DNA from: Ktedonobacteria bacterium
Lineage (GTDB): Bacteria > Chloroflexota > Ktedonobacteria > Ktedonobacterales > JACDGC01
Assembly (NCBI GenBank): GCA_027459785.1
Contig: DAIDGU010000076.1
Coordinates: 30,727 to 94,726 of the forward strand
Length of the DNA stretch: 64,000 nucleotides
Reading direction: 5' to 3'
In this document: positions 21,614-30,903 of the stretch, piece by piece
Layout: each line of letters begins with the position of its first letter
How positions within the stretch are numbered: position 1 is the first letter of the stretch
The notes under the pieces: generated by a model
Databases searched by the model: none
Told to the model about the DNA's origin: nothing
Seen by the model: only the letters and a program-made list of their open reading frames with translations
Position numbers and translations under genes: made by a program

Positions 21614-23398
21614 TTATGCCAGGGGGTAGCCGCCCTTGGCGATGACTAGCTCGGCGATGCCGCGCTGAAGATCGGTGCCGTTCACGTCCAGGTCGGCCAG
21701 GTAGCCGCGCACCAGCTTCAGTTCGTTGGCGCGGTCGCTGCCTTCCATTGCCGCCTCGATGATGCGTTCCAGCGAGGTGCGCAGTTGCGGCAGCAAGCGC
21801 CAGGCGACGAGGTTCGCCAGTTGCGCATGCACCTTGGCCTGCGGATCGTTGGTGCGGGCGGCGTGCAGGGCGCGGCCCAGCGCGCTGTCGATGGCGAAGA
21901 GGTTGATCAAGAGATCGCCAGTGTTGCCCAGGAACTCCTGCTCGTCCTTGATGTTGGCGACGTACTTCATCGACGACTTCATCACGCCGTAGATCGCGGC
22001 GCGCTTGGCGCGCTCCAGCGTGTTGACGGCGGAACGCAGGTCGGCGGGGACGCCCGCGCCAGCGAAATCGGGGATATTGCCGCTCGTGGCCTGCTCTTCG
22101 ACCTCCGGCACGATGGCGAAAAGATCCAGTTTGCCGCCCATGACCTTCTCGAAGACCTTGCCCGCCGCCAGCAGGCGGTTGATCTCGTTGGTCCCCTCGA
22201 AGATGCGGCTGATACGCGCGTCGCGGTAGGCTTTCTCGACGGCATAGCCATACATGAAGCCGTTGCCGCCGTGGATCTGCACGCCCTCGTCGGCCACGCG
22301 CCCGACGGCCTCGCTGCCAAAGACCTTGGCGATGCTATCTTCGACGGCGAATTCTTCCAGCGCGGCGAGTTGGGCCAGCTTGTTTTCACCCGCTGCCACA
22401 CGGGCATCTTCGATGTAACCAGCGGTGCGGAAGCCGAGCGCCTCCACGGCGTATTCATCCGCCGCCATGCCGGCCAGCTTCATCTTGATCATGCCGAACT
22501 GGTTGATCGACTTGCCGAACGCCTTGCGGGTGGCCGCGTAGTCCGCCGATACCGCCAGCATGTTGCGGATGCCGCCGACGCCGCCGACGCCCAGTTTCAA
22601 GCGCCCGATGTTGAGGATGTTGAAGGCGATCTTGTAGCCCTTGCCGATCTCGCCCAGCACGTTCGCCACCGGCACCTTGACGTTATCGAAATACACGAGG
22701 CGGGTGGAGGAGCCTTTGATGCCCATCTTCACTTCTTCGGGGCTGGTCGTCAGACCCTCGGCATGCATATCCACGATGAAGCCGGTGTACTTCACGTCGT
22801 CGATCTTGGCGAAGGCGACGCCGATGTCGGCGATGCCGCCGTTCGAGATCCACTGCTTCGTGCCGTTCAGGATGTAGTATTGGCCGTCAGGGCTGAGTTC
22901 GGCGCGCGTCTTGATCGCCATCGCGTCCGATCCCACACCGGGTTCCGTCAGGCAGTAGCAACTGACCGTCTCGCCCGTGACCATCTTGGGCAAGAAGCGC
23001 GCCTTCTGCTCCTCGGTGCCGTAATAGACGATGGGCAACAGGCCGATGGTCGTCTGTGTGCCAAAGGCGACGGCGAACGAGCCATCAGCGATCTCACTGG
23101 CGACGATAGCAGCATACACCAGGCCGAGATCTTGCCCGCCGTACTCTTCCGGCACATCCACGCCCAGCAAGCCCTGCTCGCCCGCCGCGCGCAGCAGCGT
23201 GCGCAGCAGCCCAGGCTCCTGGTGGTCGATCTGCTCCCACTTGGGCAGCACCTCGCGGTCCGTGAACGTGCGCGCCAGCTTGCGCACCTCGCGCTGCGTG
23301 TCGTCGAAGCCCTCGACGGTCAGGAACTGCGCCTCGGTGACGGGGGTGGTCAAGAAACTCGCGCCCTGCGTCGTGGTGGGGCGCACTTCGGTTGCCAT
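21614..23398 (-). CDS. fadE: Acyl-CoA dehydrogenase, long form
   Basis: 594 residues, matching the Bacillus FadE length. The acyl-CoA dehydrogenase core (about 30-410) includes CYCLTEPGVGSDAMAIKTRA, QWISNGGIADIGVAFAKI, RKAFGKSINQFGMIKMKLA and QIHGGNGFMYGYAVEKAYRDARISRIFEGTNEINR. A helical C-terminal extension of about 180 residues follows, as in the very-long-chain group. It catalyses the first oxidation of beta-oxidation with FAD. Ribosome site GAGGAG. It sits between fadD and the thioesterase, with inverted repeats on both sides. Confidence 0.93.
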   Translation of the reverse strand: MATEVRPTTTQGASFLTTPVTEAQFLTVEGFDDTQREVRKLARTFTDREVLPKWEQIDHQEPGLLRTLLRAAGEQGLLGVDVPEEYGGQDLGLVYAAIVASEIADGSFAVAFGTQTTIGLLPIVYYGTEEQKARFLPKMVTGETVSCYCLTEPGVGSDAMAIKTRAELSPDGQYYILNGTKQWISNGGIADIGVAFAKIDDVKYTGFIVDMHAEGLTTSPEEVKMGIKGSSTRLVYFDNVKVPVANVLGEIGKGYKIAFNILNIGRLKLGVGGVGGIRNMLAVSADYAATRKAFGKSINQFGMIKMKLAGMAADEYAVEALGFRTAGYIEDARVAAGENKLAQLAALEEFAVEDSIAKVFGSEAVGRVADEGVQIHGGNGFMYGYAVEKAYRDARISRIFEGTNEINRLLAAGKVFEKVMGGKLDLFAIVPEVEEQATSGNIPDFAGAGVPADLRSAVNTLERAKRAAIYGVMKSSMKYVANIKDEQEFLGNTGDLLINLFAIDSALGRALHAARTNDPQAKVHAQLANLVAWRLLPQLRTSLERIIEAAMEGSDRANELKLVRGYLADLDVNGTDLQRGIAELVIAKGGYPLA

Positions 23399-23462
23399 AG
23401 CTTGCGTTTTCTCCTCTAAATTACGGCTGCTCGACTACTTTTTAAGAATTGTGGCAAGGATA

Positions 23463-23563
23463 CGGAACGCGAAATACCACGAAAAAATCGCGAGATGGCA
23501 CGAAATGCATTAAAATCTTGCTCGCGTCATTTCGCGCAAGATCTCGTGTCATTTCGCGTTCCG
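23463..23563. repeat. Diverged CACGAA-type inverted repeat, fadD-fadE junction
   Basis: CGGAACGCGAAAT (23463-23475) is perfectly complementary to ATTTCGCGTTCCG (23551-23563). Inner units read CGCGAA and CACGAA. It is the same architecture as the other three copies with a different outer sequence. Confidence 0.85.
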
Positions 23564-23581
23564 TTGTTCGTAGCCCTTCTT

Positions 23582-25357
23582 TCACTTGCTTTGTTGTTGG
23601 GTGGCGGCGTATTCGGCGGCGGCTTCATCGCGCAGGGCGCGGCGGAGCGGTTTGCCGACCAGCGTTTTGGGCAGTTCAGTGCGGAAGACGACCTGCTTGG
23701 GCGCTTTGTACACGGCCAATTCCTGTTTACTGAATTGTATGATCTCGTCGGCGGTGGCCGTCGCGCCCTCTTTCAGCACGACATAAGCGCGCACAGTTTC
23801 GCCGCGATACTCATCGGGGACGCCGACCACGACGACCTCTTGTACGGCGGGGTGTTGCGCCACGACCTCTTCCACCTCGCGGGGATAGATGTTGTAGCCG
23901 CCGGCGATGATGAGATCCTTGGCGCGATCAACGATGGTGAAGTAGCCATCGGCATCCATCACGCCGATGTCGCCGGTACGCAGCCAGCCGTCTTGCAGCA
24001 CTTTGGCCGTTTCGTCGGGGCGGTTCCAGTAGCCACGCATCACCTGGGGGCCGCGAATGGTGATCTCGCCGCGCTCGCCGAGCGGCATGGTCGCGCCGGT
24101 CTGCGGATCGACGATGCGCGCTTCTGTGCCGGGCAGCGGCACGCCGATGGTCCCCAGCCGCCGGTCGCCCCGTAGTGGATTCGAGTGCGTCACCGGACTG
24201 GCCTCCGACAGGCCATAGCCCTCGGCGATGTGCGCGCCAGAAACCTCCTCGAAGCGCTTTTGTACCTCACCCAGCAGGGGGGCCGCGCCGGAAAGGCACA
24301 CCTTGACCGAATCGATCTTCTCGCCCTTGCCGCGCTTCTCGATCTCGCGCGCGATGGCGAGGTACATCGTCGGGATGCCGGGGAAAAGATCGGGGTGATA
24401 CTTCTGGATCGTCGCCAGCACGTCCGCCGGCACGAAGCGCGGCAGCAGCACCATCGTCGCGGCATTATAGATGTTCATGTTCATGCCCACGGTCAGGCCG
24501 TAGACATGGAAGAACGGCAGCGCCACAACGGCGGTGTGCGCCGTGAAACGCGCCTCACCGGGCCAGATGCCCGTCTGGATGGCATTCGCCACCAGATTCC
24601 GGTGCGTGAGCATCGCGCCCTTCGAGACGCCCGTGGTGCCGCCGGTATATTGCAGCACGGCCAGGTCGTCCGGCGAGCCAGCGGCAGGCAGGTCCAGCAG
24701 CGGCACGCCGCCACGCTTCGCTGGCACGCGCGCCAGCAGATCCTTCAATTGCACGATGCTCGGATCATGTTTGATCGCGCTTTCCGGCACGTGCGGCTTG
24801 CCGCGCTGTTCCCGCGCTTCCTTCAGCGGATAGAGCAGCGACAGCGGCATGGGCAGGTAGTCCGCGACGTTGGTGAGGATGACATGCGCCAGCGGCGTGT
24901 CTTGCCGCACCGCATGCACCGTGGGATAGAGGATGTCGAGCGTGATAAGCGCCTTCGCCCCTGAATCCTTCAGGTGATGTTCCATCTCCGTCGCGGTATA
25001 GAGCGGGTTAGTGGGGATGGCGACCGCGCCGGCGCGCAGCGTGCCATAGAACGCGATGGGGAACTGCGGCACATTCGGCAGGCAGATCGCCACGCGGTCG
25101 CCCGCGCCGATGCCCAACGAGCGCAGCGCGCGCGCGAAACGGTCGGCGGCCAGTTCCAGTTGCAGATACGTCAGGCGATTGCCATAGAAGATGATCGCCG
25201 TGCGGTCGCCACATTGCGCGGCGGCCTCGGTCAGCAATTGGGGCAATTGCACATGGGGGATGCTCGGCTCTGCCGGCACATTGGCGTCATAATGGGCGAG
25301 CCAGGGCTTGCCACTGGTGACAACAGCGGGGGAAGGCGACGGCGATGGATTAGCCAC
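23582..25357 (-). CDS. fadD: Long-chain fatty acid-CoA ligase
   Basis: 591 residues. The AMP-binding P-loop-like motif is LQYTGGTTGVSKGAMLTHRN (about 215). Also visible are YGLSEASPVTHSNP, the LRTGDIGVMDADGYFTIVDRAKDLIIAGG hinge region and the C-terminal Lys in LPKTLVGKPLRRALR. It activates fatty acids with ATP and CoA and feeds the pathway encoded downstream. It begins at GTG (25357) after GAGAGGAG. It is the first gene of the leftward fad block. A TATAAT box is visible upstream on this strand (25448-25453) but no good -35 box. Confidence 0.93.
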   Translation of the reverse strand: MANPSPSPSPAVVTSGKPWLAHYDANVPAEPSIPHVQLPQLLTEAAAQCGDRTAIIFYGNRLTYLQLELAADRFARALRSLGIGAGDRVAICLPNVPQFPIAFYGTLRAGAVAIPTNPLYTATEMEHHLKDSGAKALITLDILYPTVHAVRQDTPLAHVILTNVADYLPMPLSLLYPLKEAREQRGKPHVPESAIKHDPSIVQLKDLLARVPAKRGGVPLLDLPAAGSPDDLAVLQYTGGTTGVSKGAMLTHRNLVANAIQTGIWPGEARFTAHTAVVALPFFHVYGLTVGMNMNIYNAATMVLLPRFVPADVLATIQKYHPDLFPGIPTMYLAIAREIEKRGKGEKIDSVKVCLSGAAPLLGEVQKRFEEVSGAHIAEGYGLSEASPVTHSNPLRGDRRLGTIGVPLPGTEARIVDPQTGATMPLGERGEITIRGPQVMRGYWNRPDETAKVLQDGWLRTGDIGVMDADGYFTIVDRAKDLIIAGGYNIYPREVEEVVAQHPAVQEVVVVGVPDEYRGETVRAYVVLKEGATATADEIIQFSKQELAVYKAPKQVVFRTELPKTLVGKPLRRALRDEAAAEYAATQQQSK

Positions 25358-25659
25358 GATGCTCTACTCCTCTCACAGGCGCATGACCGATGCCTCATTG
25401 CGCCGATCACTGCGCATACAACGCCGCGAGATGGTACTCTTGTATTCATTATACGTGGCTGGATAGCAAGACGCGATATTCCCAGCTATAGGTTTCGAGA
25501 GATGCCAGGGACAGATGCGTAGGCAATCCTGCTGGTGGCAGTTGTCGCAAACATCGCAACACAATTGGAACAGCAATGTCTCTGCAGATTCGGGCCACCT
25601 ACGTTTCATCGGGCTTTTTCTGAACCGCTTTATCTGTATAAACATCAAGCGTTGCAGCC

Positions 25660-25725
25660 CAAACATACCCAATTCGGGGAAAGACGGTGGTCATTGGGAC
25701 CGGACAGACAGGAATGGCTGTCCTC
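25660..25725 (+). repeat. Dispersed repeat copy within a 585-base gap
   Basis: The gap 25358-25942 contains no convincing gene. Its one recognisable element is this copy: a stretch with GGGGAAAGACGGTGGTC followed by the hairpin GACAGACA-GGAA-TGGCTGTC (25703-25722, one mismatch). The same order recurs at 45258-45296 and, inverted, at 12982-13035. I see nothing else supportable in the gap. Confidence 0.8.
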
Positions 25726-25942
25726 CGTCATCCATACTATGCACCCACAAAGGGTATCAGAAGGCAATGGCTCCTCCTCCGCCTTCATCGTCGGCAAAAC
25801 AAGGGGATGACACGGGGAAGCAGCATTGCTCCCTCCCATAACTGTAACGGGATTTCTGCCCGCGAGCAAGAAGGCTGGCAGGCAAAACGGCGGTGCGAGA
25901 TCGTACACTACCAGCGACATTATGGTTCAAGAGGTGCGCTCC

Positions 25943-27556
25943 ATGTCCTTCCCCACTCCCTTGCTGCTGCTGAACGCGAACATCCATACACTGTATGAGA
26001 CGCAGCCCCATGCCGAAGCGCTGGCGATTGAACGCGCGACGGGGCGCATTCTGGCGGTGGGGACGGCCCAGGACGTGCGCGCCTCTGTCGGCCCGTTCGC
26101 CGCTGTGGAAACGGTGGATCTCCAGGGGCAGACGATCATTCCGGGCTTGATCGATGCGCACACGCACCTCTTGAGCACGGCGCGCGACACGGCGGAGGTG
26201 GACCTGGCGGGCAGTGTAGATGCCGCTGCGGCGGTGGCGCGGGTGGCGGCGCGGGCGGCGACGCAGCCGGCGGGGACATGGGTGCGCGGGCGGCACTGGA
26301 ACCAGCAGTTCTGGCCAGGGCGACAATTCCCCAGCCGCGCGCTGCTCGACGCCGCCGTGCCGGACCACCCCGTCGCGCTGTGGGCGCACAGCCAGCACGT
26401 GATGTGGGTGAACTCGCTGGCCCTCGCCCGCGCCGGCATCGACACGCAGACGCCTGACCCGCCGGGCGGCGTCATCGGGCGCGACGACCAGGGCGCGCTG
26501 ACGGGCATCCTTTACGAGATGGGCGCGACAGACCTGATCGATGCCGCTTGGGAAACCGAGAGCGACATCGCAGAAACCGAAGTGGCGGCGCTAGAGCGCA
26601 TCCTACGCGGCATGATGGCGCGCGGGCTGACGGGCGCGCACACGATGGAAAGCGGGCGCTCACTGCAAATGATGCAACGCTTGCATGCCCGTGGTCGGCT
26701 GCCGTTGCGCGTGAACTATTATCTGCGCGTCAACCAACTCGACGCCGCTCGCGCTGTGGGGCTGGAAGCTGGCTTCGGCGACGATTGGCTGCGCCTGGCC
26801 GGCATCAAGATCTTCGCGGATGGCGCGCTGGGGACGCGCACGGCGGCGATGTTGCAGCCGTTCGCCGGCGAGCCGCAGAATTACGGCATCCTGACGACGC
26901 CAGCGGATGTGTTGGAGGCGCGGGTGCAGAGCGCCGTGCGCGGTGGGCTGGGCGTCGCCATCCATGCCATCGGCGACCGCGCGGTGCGCGTGGCGCTGGA
27001 CGGCATCGAACGCGCGCACGCCCTGGGCGCGCCCACGCGCCGCTTTCGCCTGGAACACATCCAGCTCGCCGCCTCGGCAGACGTCGCCCGCATGGCGCGG
27101 CTGGGCGTCATCGGCTCCGTGCAGCCGTTCCACGCTGTCTCGGACCGTGACGTGGCTGATCGCCTGTGGGGCAAACGGGCGGCACGCTCATACGCTTATC
27201 AGACGCTGGCGGAGGCCGGCGTGCGGCTGGCCTTCGGCTCCGATGTGCCGATTGAAACGGCGGACCCCTGGCGCATTCTGCATGCCGCCATCGCGCGCAC
27301 CGACGATGCCACCCCCGACCGGCCCGGCTGGCACATGGCCGAGGCGCTGAGTCTGGCGCGGGCGCTGTGGGCCTACACCGTGGGCGCGGCGTGGGCCGCC
27401 AGCGATGAGACGCGCCTGGGTCGCCTCGCGCCCGGCCTGCTGGGCGACTGCCTGGTCTTGCCCGCCGACCCCTTCACGCTGCCCACCCGTGAACTGCCGC
27501 TGATCACGCCGACCGCTGTCATCATCGGCGGGCAGGTGAAAAGCGGCGCGCTATGA
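25943..27556 (+). CDS. YtcJ-like metal-dependent amidohydrolase
   Basis: About 537 residues from the ATG at 25943, chosen for AAGAGGTG and because LLLLNANIHTLYETQPHAEALAI is the usual N-terminus; a longer frame begins at 25826. TIIPGLIDAHTHLLS carries the metal-binding His-x-His. WVRGRHWNQQFWP, AHTMESGRS, FADGALGTRTAAM, GLGVAIHAIGDRAVRVALDG, RLEHIQLA and the late FGSDVPIETADPW complete the Amidohydro_3 fold. It hydrolyses an unknown amide or formamide. It stands alone, with a SWIM protein downstream. Confidence 0.9.
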   Translation: MSFPTPLLLLNANIHTLYETQPHAEALAIERATGRILAVGTAQDVRASVGPFAAVETVDLQGQTIIPGLIDAHTHLLSTARDTAEVDLAGSVDAAAAVARVAARAATQPAGTWVRGRHWNQQFWPGRQFPSRALLDAAVPDHPVALWAHSQHVMWVNSLALARAGIDTQTPDPPGGVIGRDDQGALTGILYEMGATDLIDAAWETESDIAETEVAALERILRGMMARGLTGAHTMESGRSLQMMQRLHARGRLPLRVNYYLRVNQLDAARAVGLEAGFGDDWLRLAGIKIFADGALGTRTAAMLQPFAGEPQNYGILTTPADVLEARVQSAVRGGLGVAIHAIGDRAVRVALDGIERAHALGAPTRRFRLEHIQLAASADVARMARLGVIGSVQPFHAVSDRDVADRLWGKRAARSYAYQTLAEAGVRLAFGSDVPIETADPWRILHAAIARTDDATPDRPGWHMAEALSLARALWAYTVGAAWAASDETRLGRLAPGLLGDCLVLPADPFTLPTRELPLITPTAVIIGGQVKSGAL

Positions 27557-27646
27557 AGGCCTGGGGTTGCCGGAATAGCCTTGTGGAATCAGAATAGATG
27601 TATGTACGACAGACGTGCTGACACCTGATTTCATGAGGTTTTTTCG

Positions 27647-27994
27647 ATGCTTCCTGTTACTCTCATCACTCCCTCATGGCGCGACGTGCGCCGCGCCATC
27701 GAGATTGCCCAGCGGGACGAACTGCGTGTTGTCGGCCAGGCGACCATCAACGGCGTGCAGGTCTTCGCCGTCCCCAGCCGCTCGCATACCGGCACCGTCC
27801 ACCTGCCATATGTCGATGCAGCCAGCCAACGTGTGATCTGCGATTGCGAGGGCTATCAATATCGCGGCGTGTGTGCGCACGCGATGGTCGCCACCCGCGC
27901 CATCATCGCCGAAGCGCAGACCGTGGTAGACGCCATGCGCGGGCAAGGATTGCCCGCGGTCACGCCAGCCGAGCAGCACCGCGAAGCTGTGTAA
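27647..27994 (+). CDS. SWIM zinc-finger protein, small
   Basis: 115 residues. CDCEGYQYRGVCAHAM gives the Cys-x-Cys-x(n)-Cys-x-His zinc ligands of a SWIM finger at about residues 65-80. The N-terminal half forms short strands (RVVGQATINGVQVFAVPS). SWIM fingers bind DNA or protein, often in mobile-element or repair proteins. No partner domain is present. The start follows a weak TGAGG site. Confidence 0.75.
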   Translation: MLPVTLITPSWRDVRRAIEIAQRDELRVVGQATINGVQVFAVPSRSHTGTVHLPYVDAASQRVICDCEGYQYRGVCAHAMVATRAIIAEAQTVVDAMRGQGLPAVTPAEQHREAV

Positions 27995-28076
27995 GCCAGC
28001 ATGGACAGCGCGTTAGGTGTCATCGCTGGCGAAGTTTCAGCCAAGAGACGTGATCACCTTGCAGCATCCAGCTGTG

Positions 28077-28836
28077 CTACACATCCAAGATAGCGCGAAT
28101 ATCTGGCTCCGGGGTCACAACAGCGAAAGCTTCCAGCACGCGCTGCACCACCTCCGGGGAGGCTTGTCCTAGCGCGGAGCGCACCTCCGCTGGTACCGTG
28201 CCGAAGCGCCCCTGCCACAGCAATAGCGCTGCTCCTTGCAATCCTTCCGCCTTGCCCTTGGCTTCACCTCTAGCTTCGGCTCGTTCTTTGATCTTGAGGC
28301 CGATCGGCCCCTCTTCGATTGCAGCGATAATCTCGTCCATTGTCACCCTCACATGCGCCAAAATCTCTTGCTCGATCTCGTCGATGTTGCGGTATACTCG
28401 TTTACTGATGCTCAGCAGCGCCGCCAGCAGCAGGATGCGGTGTGTCGGCGGGGCCGCCGCGTACATCCGGAGCGCCGCCGTCTTCAAGTCTTTCTTCGCG
28501 GTGCCGTGCAAAAACGGGGCCAGCACCAACAGCAAGGGATCGACTCCCTGCCGATCGAGTTCATGTAAGCGAATATGTCGATAACGGCAGGTGATGCCGA
28601 TGTCCTGGTCCAGCAGGCTTTCGTAGAGCGGCTCCGGTGGCACACGCTTGTTCGCCCAGATCACAATCGGCACCACCAGGATGTCCCGCTGCTGCTTTTG
28701 GTGATAGGCCAGTTTGAGCAGCGCGGCATACTGGAAGATGCACCAGGGCATTGATTTGTCCGCATAGTTTTGATATTCTAGCAACAGCAAGACCAGGATG
28801 CCGTTTCCAGATGCTATCATATGTCGGTTGACTCAT
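28077..28836 (-). pseudogene. Rpn-family transposase-like gene with 5' internal deletion
   Basis: A start ATG at 28836 after AGAGGGG reads MSQPTYDSIWKR and then falls out of frame. From about 28820 another frame reads the rest of the protein to 28077 (247 residues). That part begins at GILVLLLLEYQNYADKSMPW, which contains the Glu-x-Gln of the PD-(D/E)XK core but lacks the preceding Asp strand. The N-terminal third is therefore lost and the nuclease is probably dead. The helical C-terminal part (NIDEIEQEILAHV; ARGEAKGKAEG) is intact and nearly identical to the remnant at 1-413. A shorter protein from the ATG at 28820 cannot be excluded. Confidence 0.75.
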
Positions 28837-28993
28837 GGCCCCTCTTTTCGCGTAGCAAACGTGACGGCGCGACGAATCATCCTCAGTATAGCATATTGTT
28901 CGGTATCTTGTGCCACAGCATCATGGATAAGCTACAGCAGGCGTGACGATACAGAGTGGGTATCCGCATGCCTGGTTAGATGTACCAATCAGC

Positions 28994-29938
28994 CTACGCT
29001 CCCCCAAACGTCACGATGAGGTCCGTGGCGTAGCCCAGGAAGAAGCCGATGAAGAGGCCGAGCATCACGATCTCTTGCGCCTTGGCGCGTTTCGCCACGC
29101 CGAGCAGTTCGGCGACCACGTAGATGATCGCGCCAGCAGCGAAGGCCAGGCAGAAGATGAAGAGCGCGGTCGAGTGGAAGGCGATGCCGATAATCGTCCC
29201 CAGAAAGGTCGGCCCGCCGCCGATGATGCCTAGCAGCCCCAGATACTTCCATGAGACGGTCTTGCCAGTCAGCGGCCCCGCGATGCCGAAGCCCTCGGTC
29301 ATGTTGTGCAGCGCGAAGCCGATGATCAGCACCGCCGCCAGCGAGAGTTCGCCGGCAGCCGCTGATTGGCCGATGGCGAGACCTTCGGAGAAATTATGCA
29401 TGCCGATGCCGGTGGCGATGATCAGCGCCAGCATCTGCGGCGACAGTTCCTGCGCGGGCGCGGCGGGGACGGTTGCGGCGGCCTGGGGCGCGGGCGCCAC
29501 GATGGTAGGTTTGGCGGTGCCGGCCTTCAGCGCGGCAGGGTTAGCCGCAGCCAGCACTAAGTGCGGCGCGGCGGGGGCCGGCGCGGGCGTGCCACCGGTT
29601 TCGGGGCGTGGGCCGAAGCGGATGCGCATCATCACGTACTTGTTGAAGTACGCCAGGCCGATCAATCCCAGGCCGATGCCCAGCGCCATCAGGATGATAT
29701 CCGCCGCCAGCGTGCCGCCGCCGGTGTGATGATCGCGCACCTGGCCGATGGCCGCATTGATCGGCGCGCTGGCCTGATTGATCACATCGAAGAACAAAAA
29801 GATCAGGACGCCGGTCGCCACCATGCTCAAGAAGATCTTGAAGGTCGGCGAGGCGTTTTTCAGGCGCGCGACGGGCAACCCCAGATAGATGGTCAGCCCG
29901 GCGAACGCGCCGAGCAACACAATCGTTCCCGTAGGCAT
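28994..29938 (-). CDS. ZIP-family metal transporter
   Basis: 314 residues with about eight hydrophobic segments. The ZIP signatures are HNFSEGLAIGQSAAAGE (TM4) and HNMTEGFGIAGPL (TM5), which carry the metal-site His, Asn and Glu. The loop between TM3 and TM4 is Ala/Pro-rich (about 120-175) and lacks the usual His cluster. It moves Zn, Fe or Mn into or out of the cytoplasm. The DtxR/MntR-type regulator lies 28 bases upstream in the same direction, so metal-dependent control of this operon is likely. Confidence 0.9.
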   Translation of the reverse strand: MPTGTIVLLGAFAGLTIYLGLPVARLKNASPTFKIFLSMVATGVLIFLFFDVINQASAPINAAIGQVRDHHTGGGTLAADIILMALGIGLGLIGLAYFNKYVMMRIRFGPRPETGGTPAPAPAAPHLVLAAANPAALKAGTAKPTIVAPAPQAAATVPAAPAQELSPQMLALIIATGIGMHNFSEGLAIGQSAAAGELSLAAVLIIGFALHNMTEGFGIAGPLTGKTVSWKYLGLLGIIGGGPTFLGTIIGIAFHSTALFIFCLAFAAGAIIYVVAELLGVAKRAKAQEIVMLGLFIGFFLGYATDLIVTFGGA

Positions 29939-29966
29939 AGCTGGCTCTCTCTTCTATCGTAAATAT

Positions 29967-30686
29967 CTATCGATCAGCCGCGCCGGCGGCTCCGCGTGGC
30001 AGTGCCGCGTCAGCGGGAATCACCCACAGGGCGCGCGCCAGGGCGCAGGAAATAGTCACTTGCCGGCCATCTGGTAAGCGGACCGTGCCAGCCTCTGATG
30101 TTTCACCATGCCAGATGATCGCCGTGCCAGGCGTGAGGCCACGCGCGTGCATCTGGCGGATCGTCTCTTCCTCGTCCTCGATGACCTCCGAGACGCACAG
30201 AATGCGCACCGGCTTGCCCTCCGCTTCGGTCAGCCGCCGCGCCCCCACGCGCGCCAGGTAGCCGCGCGCCTCCGGCACATAGCCAGGGATGGGGTTGCCA
30301 TGTGGGCAGGTGGTGGGATGACCCAGCGAAGCGATCACTCTCTCTTCCACCGCGCCGGAGATGTAATGCTCCAGGCGGCAGGCTTCCTCGTGGACCTCGT
30401 GCCACTGCATGCCCAACATGTCCGTCAGGAAGCGTTCCGTCAGCCGGTGGCGGCGCAAGACGGATTCCGCCAGTTCCACGCCGCTCGGCGTCAGCGCCAC
30501 ATGGCGCTGGGCATCCAGGGCGACGTAGCCGGCCTTTTCCAGCCGCTGCAACATCTCCGTCACCGTCGGCGCTTTCACGCGAAACTTTTCCGCCAGCCGC
30601 GCGCCGATGACCGTCTCGCCTTCCATTTCCATGTTGTAGATGGTCTCGAGATACTCTTCGACTTTGGCGCTGGCGGTGGTCGTCAT
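29967..30686 (-). CDS. DtxR/MntR-family metal-dependent repressor
   Basis: About 239 residues from the ATG at 30686, after GAGGAAG. The N-terminal winged helix is KVEEYLETIYNMEMEGETVIGARLAEKFRVKAPTVTEMLQRLEKAGYV. The dimerisation/metal domain is HRLTERFLTDMLGMQWHEVHEEACRLEHYIS, including the Cys and His ligands typical of DtxR/IdeR. The C-terminal SH3/FeoA-like domain spans about 165-225. The Cys in EEACRLEH favours the iron-type (DtxR/IdeR) branch over MntR. It probably represses itself and the ZIP gene at the TTAG...CTAA box. Confidence 0.9.
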   Translation of the reverse strand: MTTTASAKVEEYLETIYNMEMEGETVIGARLAEKFRVKAPTVTEMLQRLEKAGYVALDAQRHVALTPSGVELAESVLRRHRLTERFLTDMLGMQWHEVHEEACRLEHYISGAVEERVIASLGHPTTCPHGNPIPGYVPEARGYLARVGARRLTEAEGKPVRILCVSEVIEDEEETIRQMHARGLTPGTAIIWHGETSEAGTVRLPDGRQVTISCALARALWVIPADAALPRGAAGAADR

Positions 30687-30729
30687 GGCTCTTCCTCGTG
30701 TGCCGAGCAATTCCGATGGTTCTACTCAG

Positions 30730-30758
30730 ATATTAGCATACCCTAACATCTTTTGCAA
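30730..30758 (-). promoter_or_regulatory. Promoter with DtxR-like operator for the regulator-ZIP operon
   Basis: On the minus strand: TTGCAA (30758-30753), 17 bases, TAATAT (30735-30730). TTAGGGTATGCTAA (30746-30733) covers the spacer end and the -10 box and resembles the TTAGG...CCTAA half-sites of DtxR-family boxes, so binding would block RNA polymerase. Confidence 0.6.
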
Positions 30759-30835
30759 GCGCATGGTAACACGCACAAAAGGGGCCGTCAAACCCCAAGT
30801 TTAAGGCGGATTGGCGGGAAAATCAGGTGAAATGA

Positions 30836-30864
30836 TTGACAAATGGTGGAGTTTCCACTATCTT
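30836..30864 (+). promoter_or_regulatory. Sigma70-type promoter for the second RR/HK operon
   Basis: TTGACA (30836-30841), 17 bases, TATCTT (30859-30864). A GTGGA-N3-TCCAC inverted repeat (30846-30858) lies in the spacer and could be an operator. Confidence 0.65.
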
Positions 30865-30903
30865 TAAGCTACATGCAGGTATCCGCAGAGTGGAGGGGTC
30901 GCT

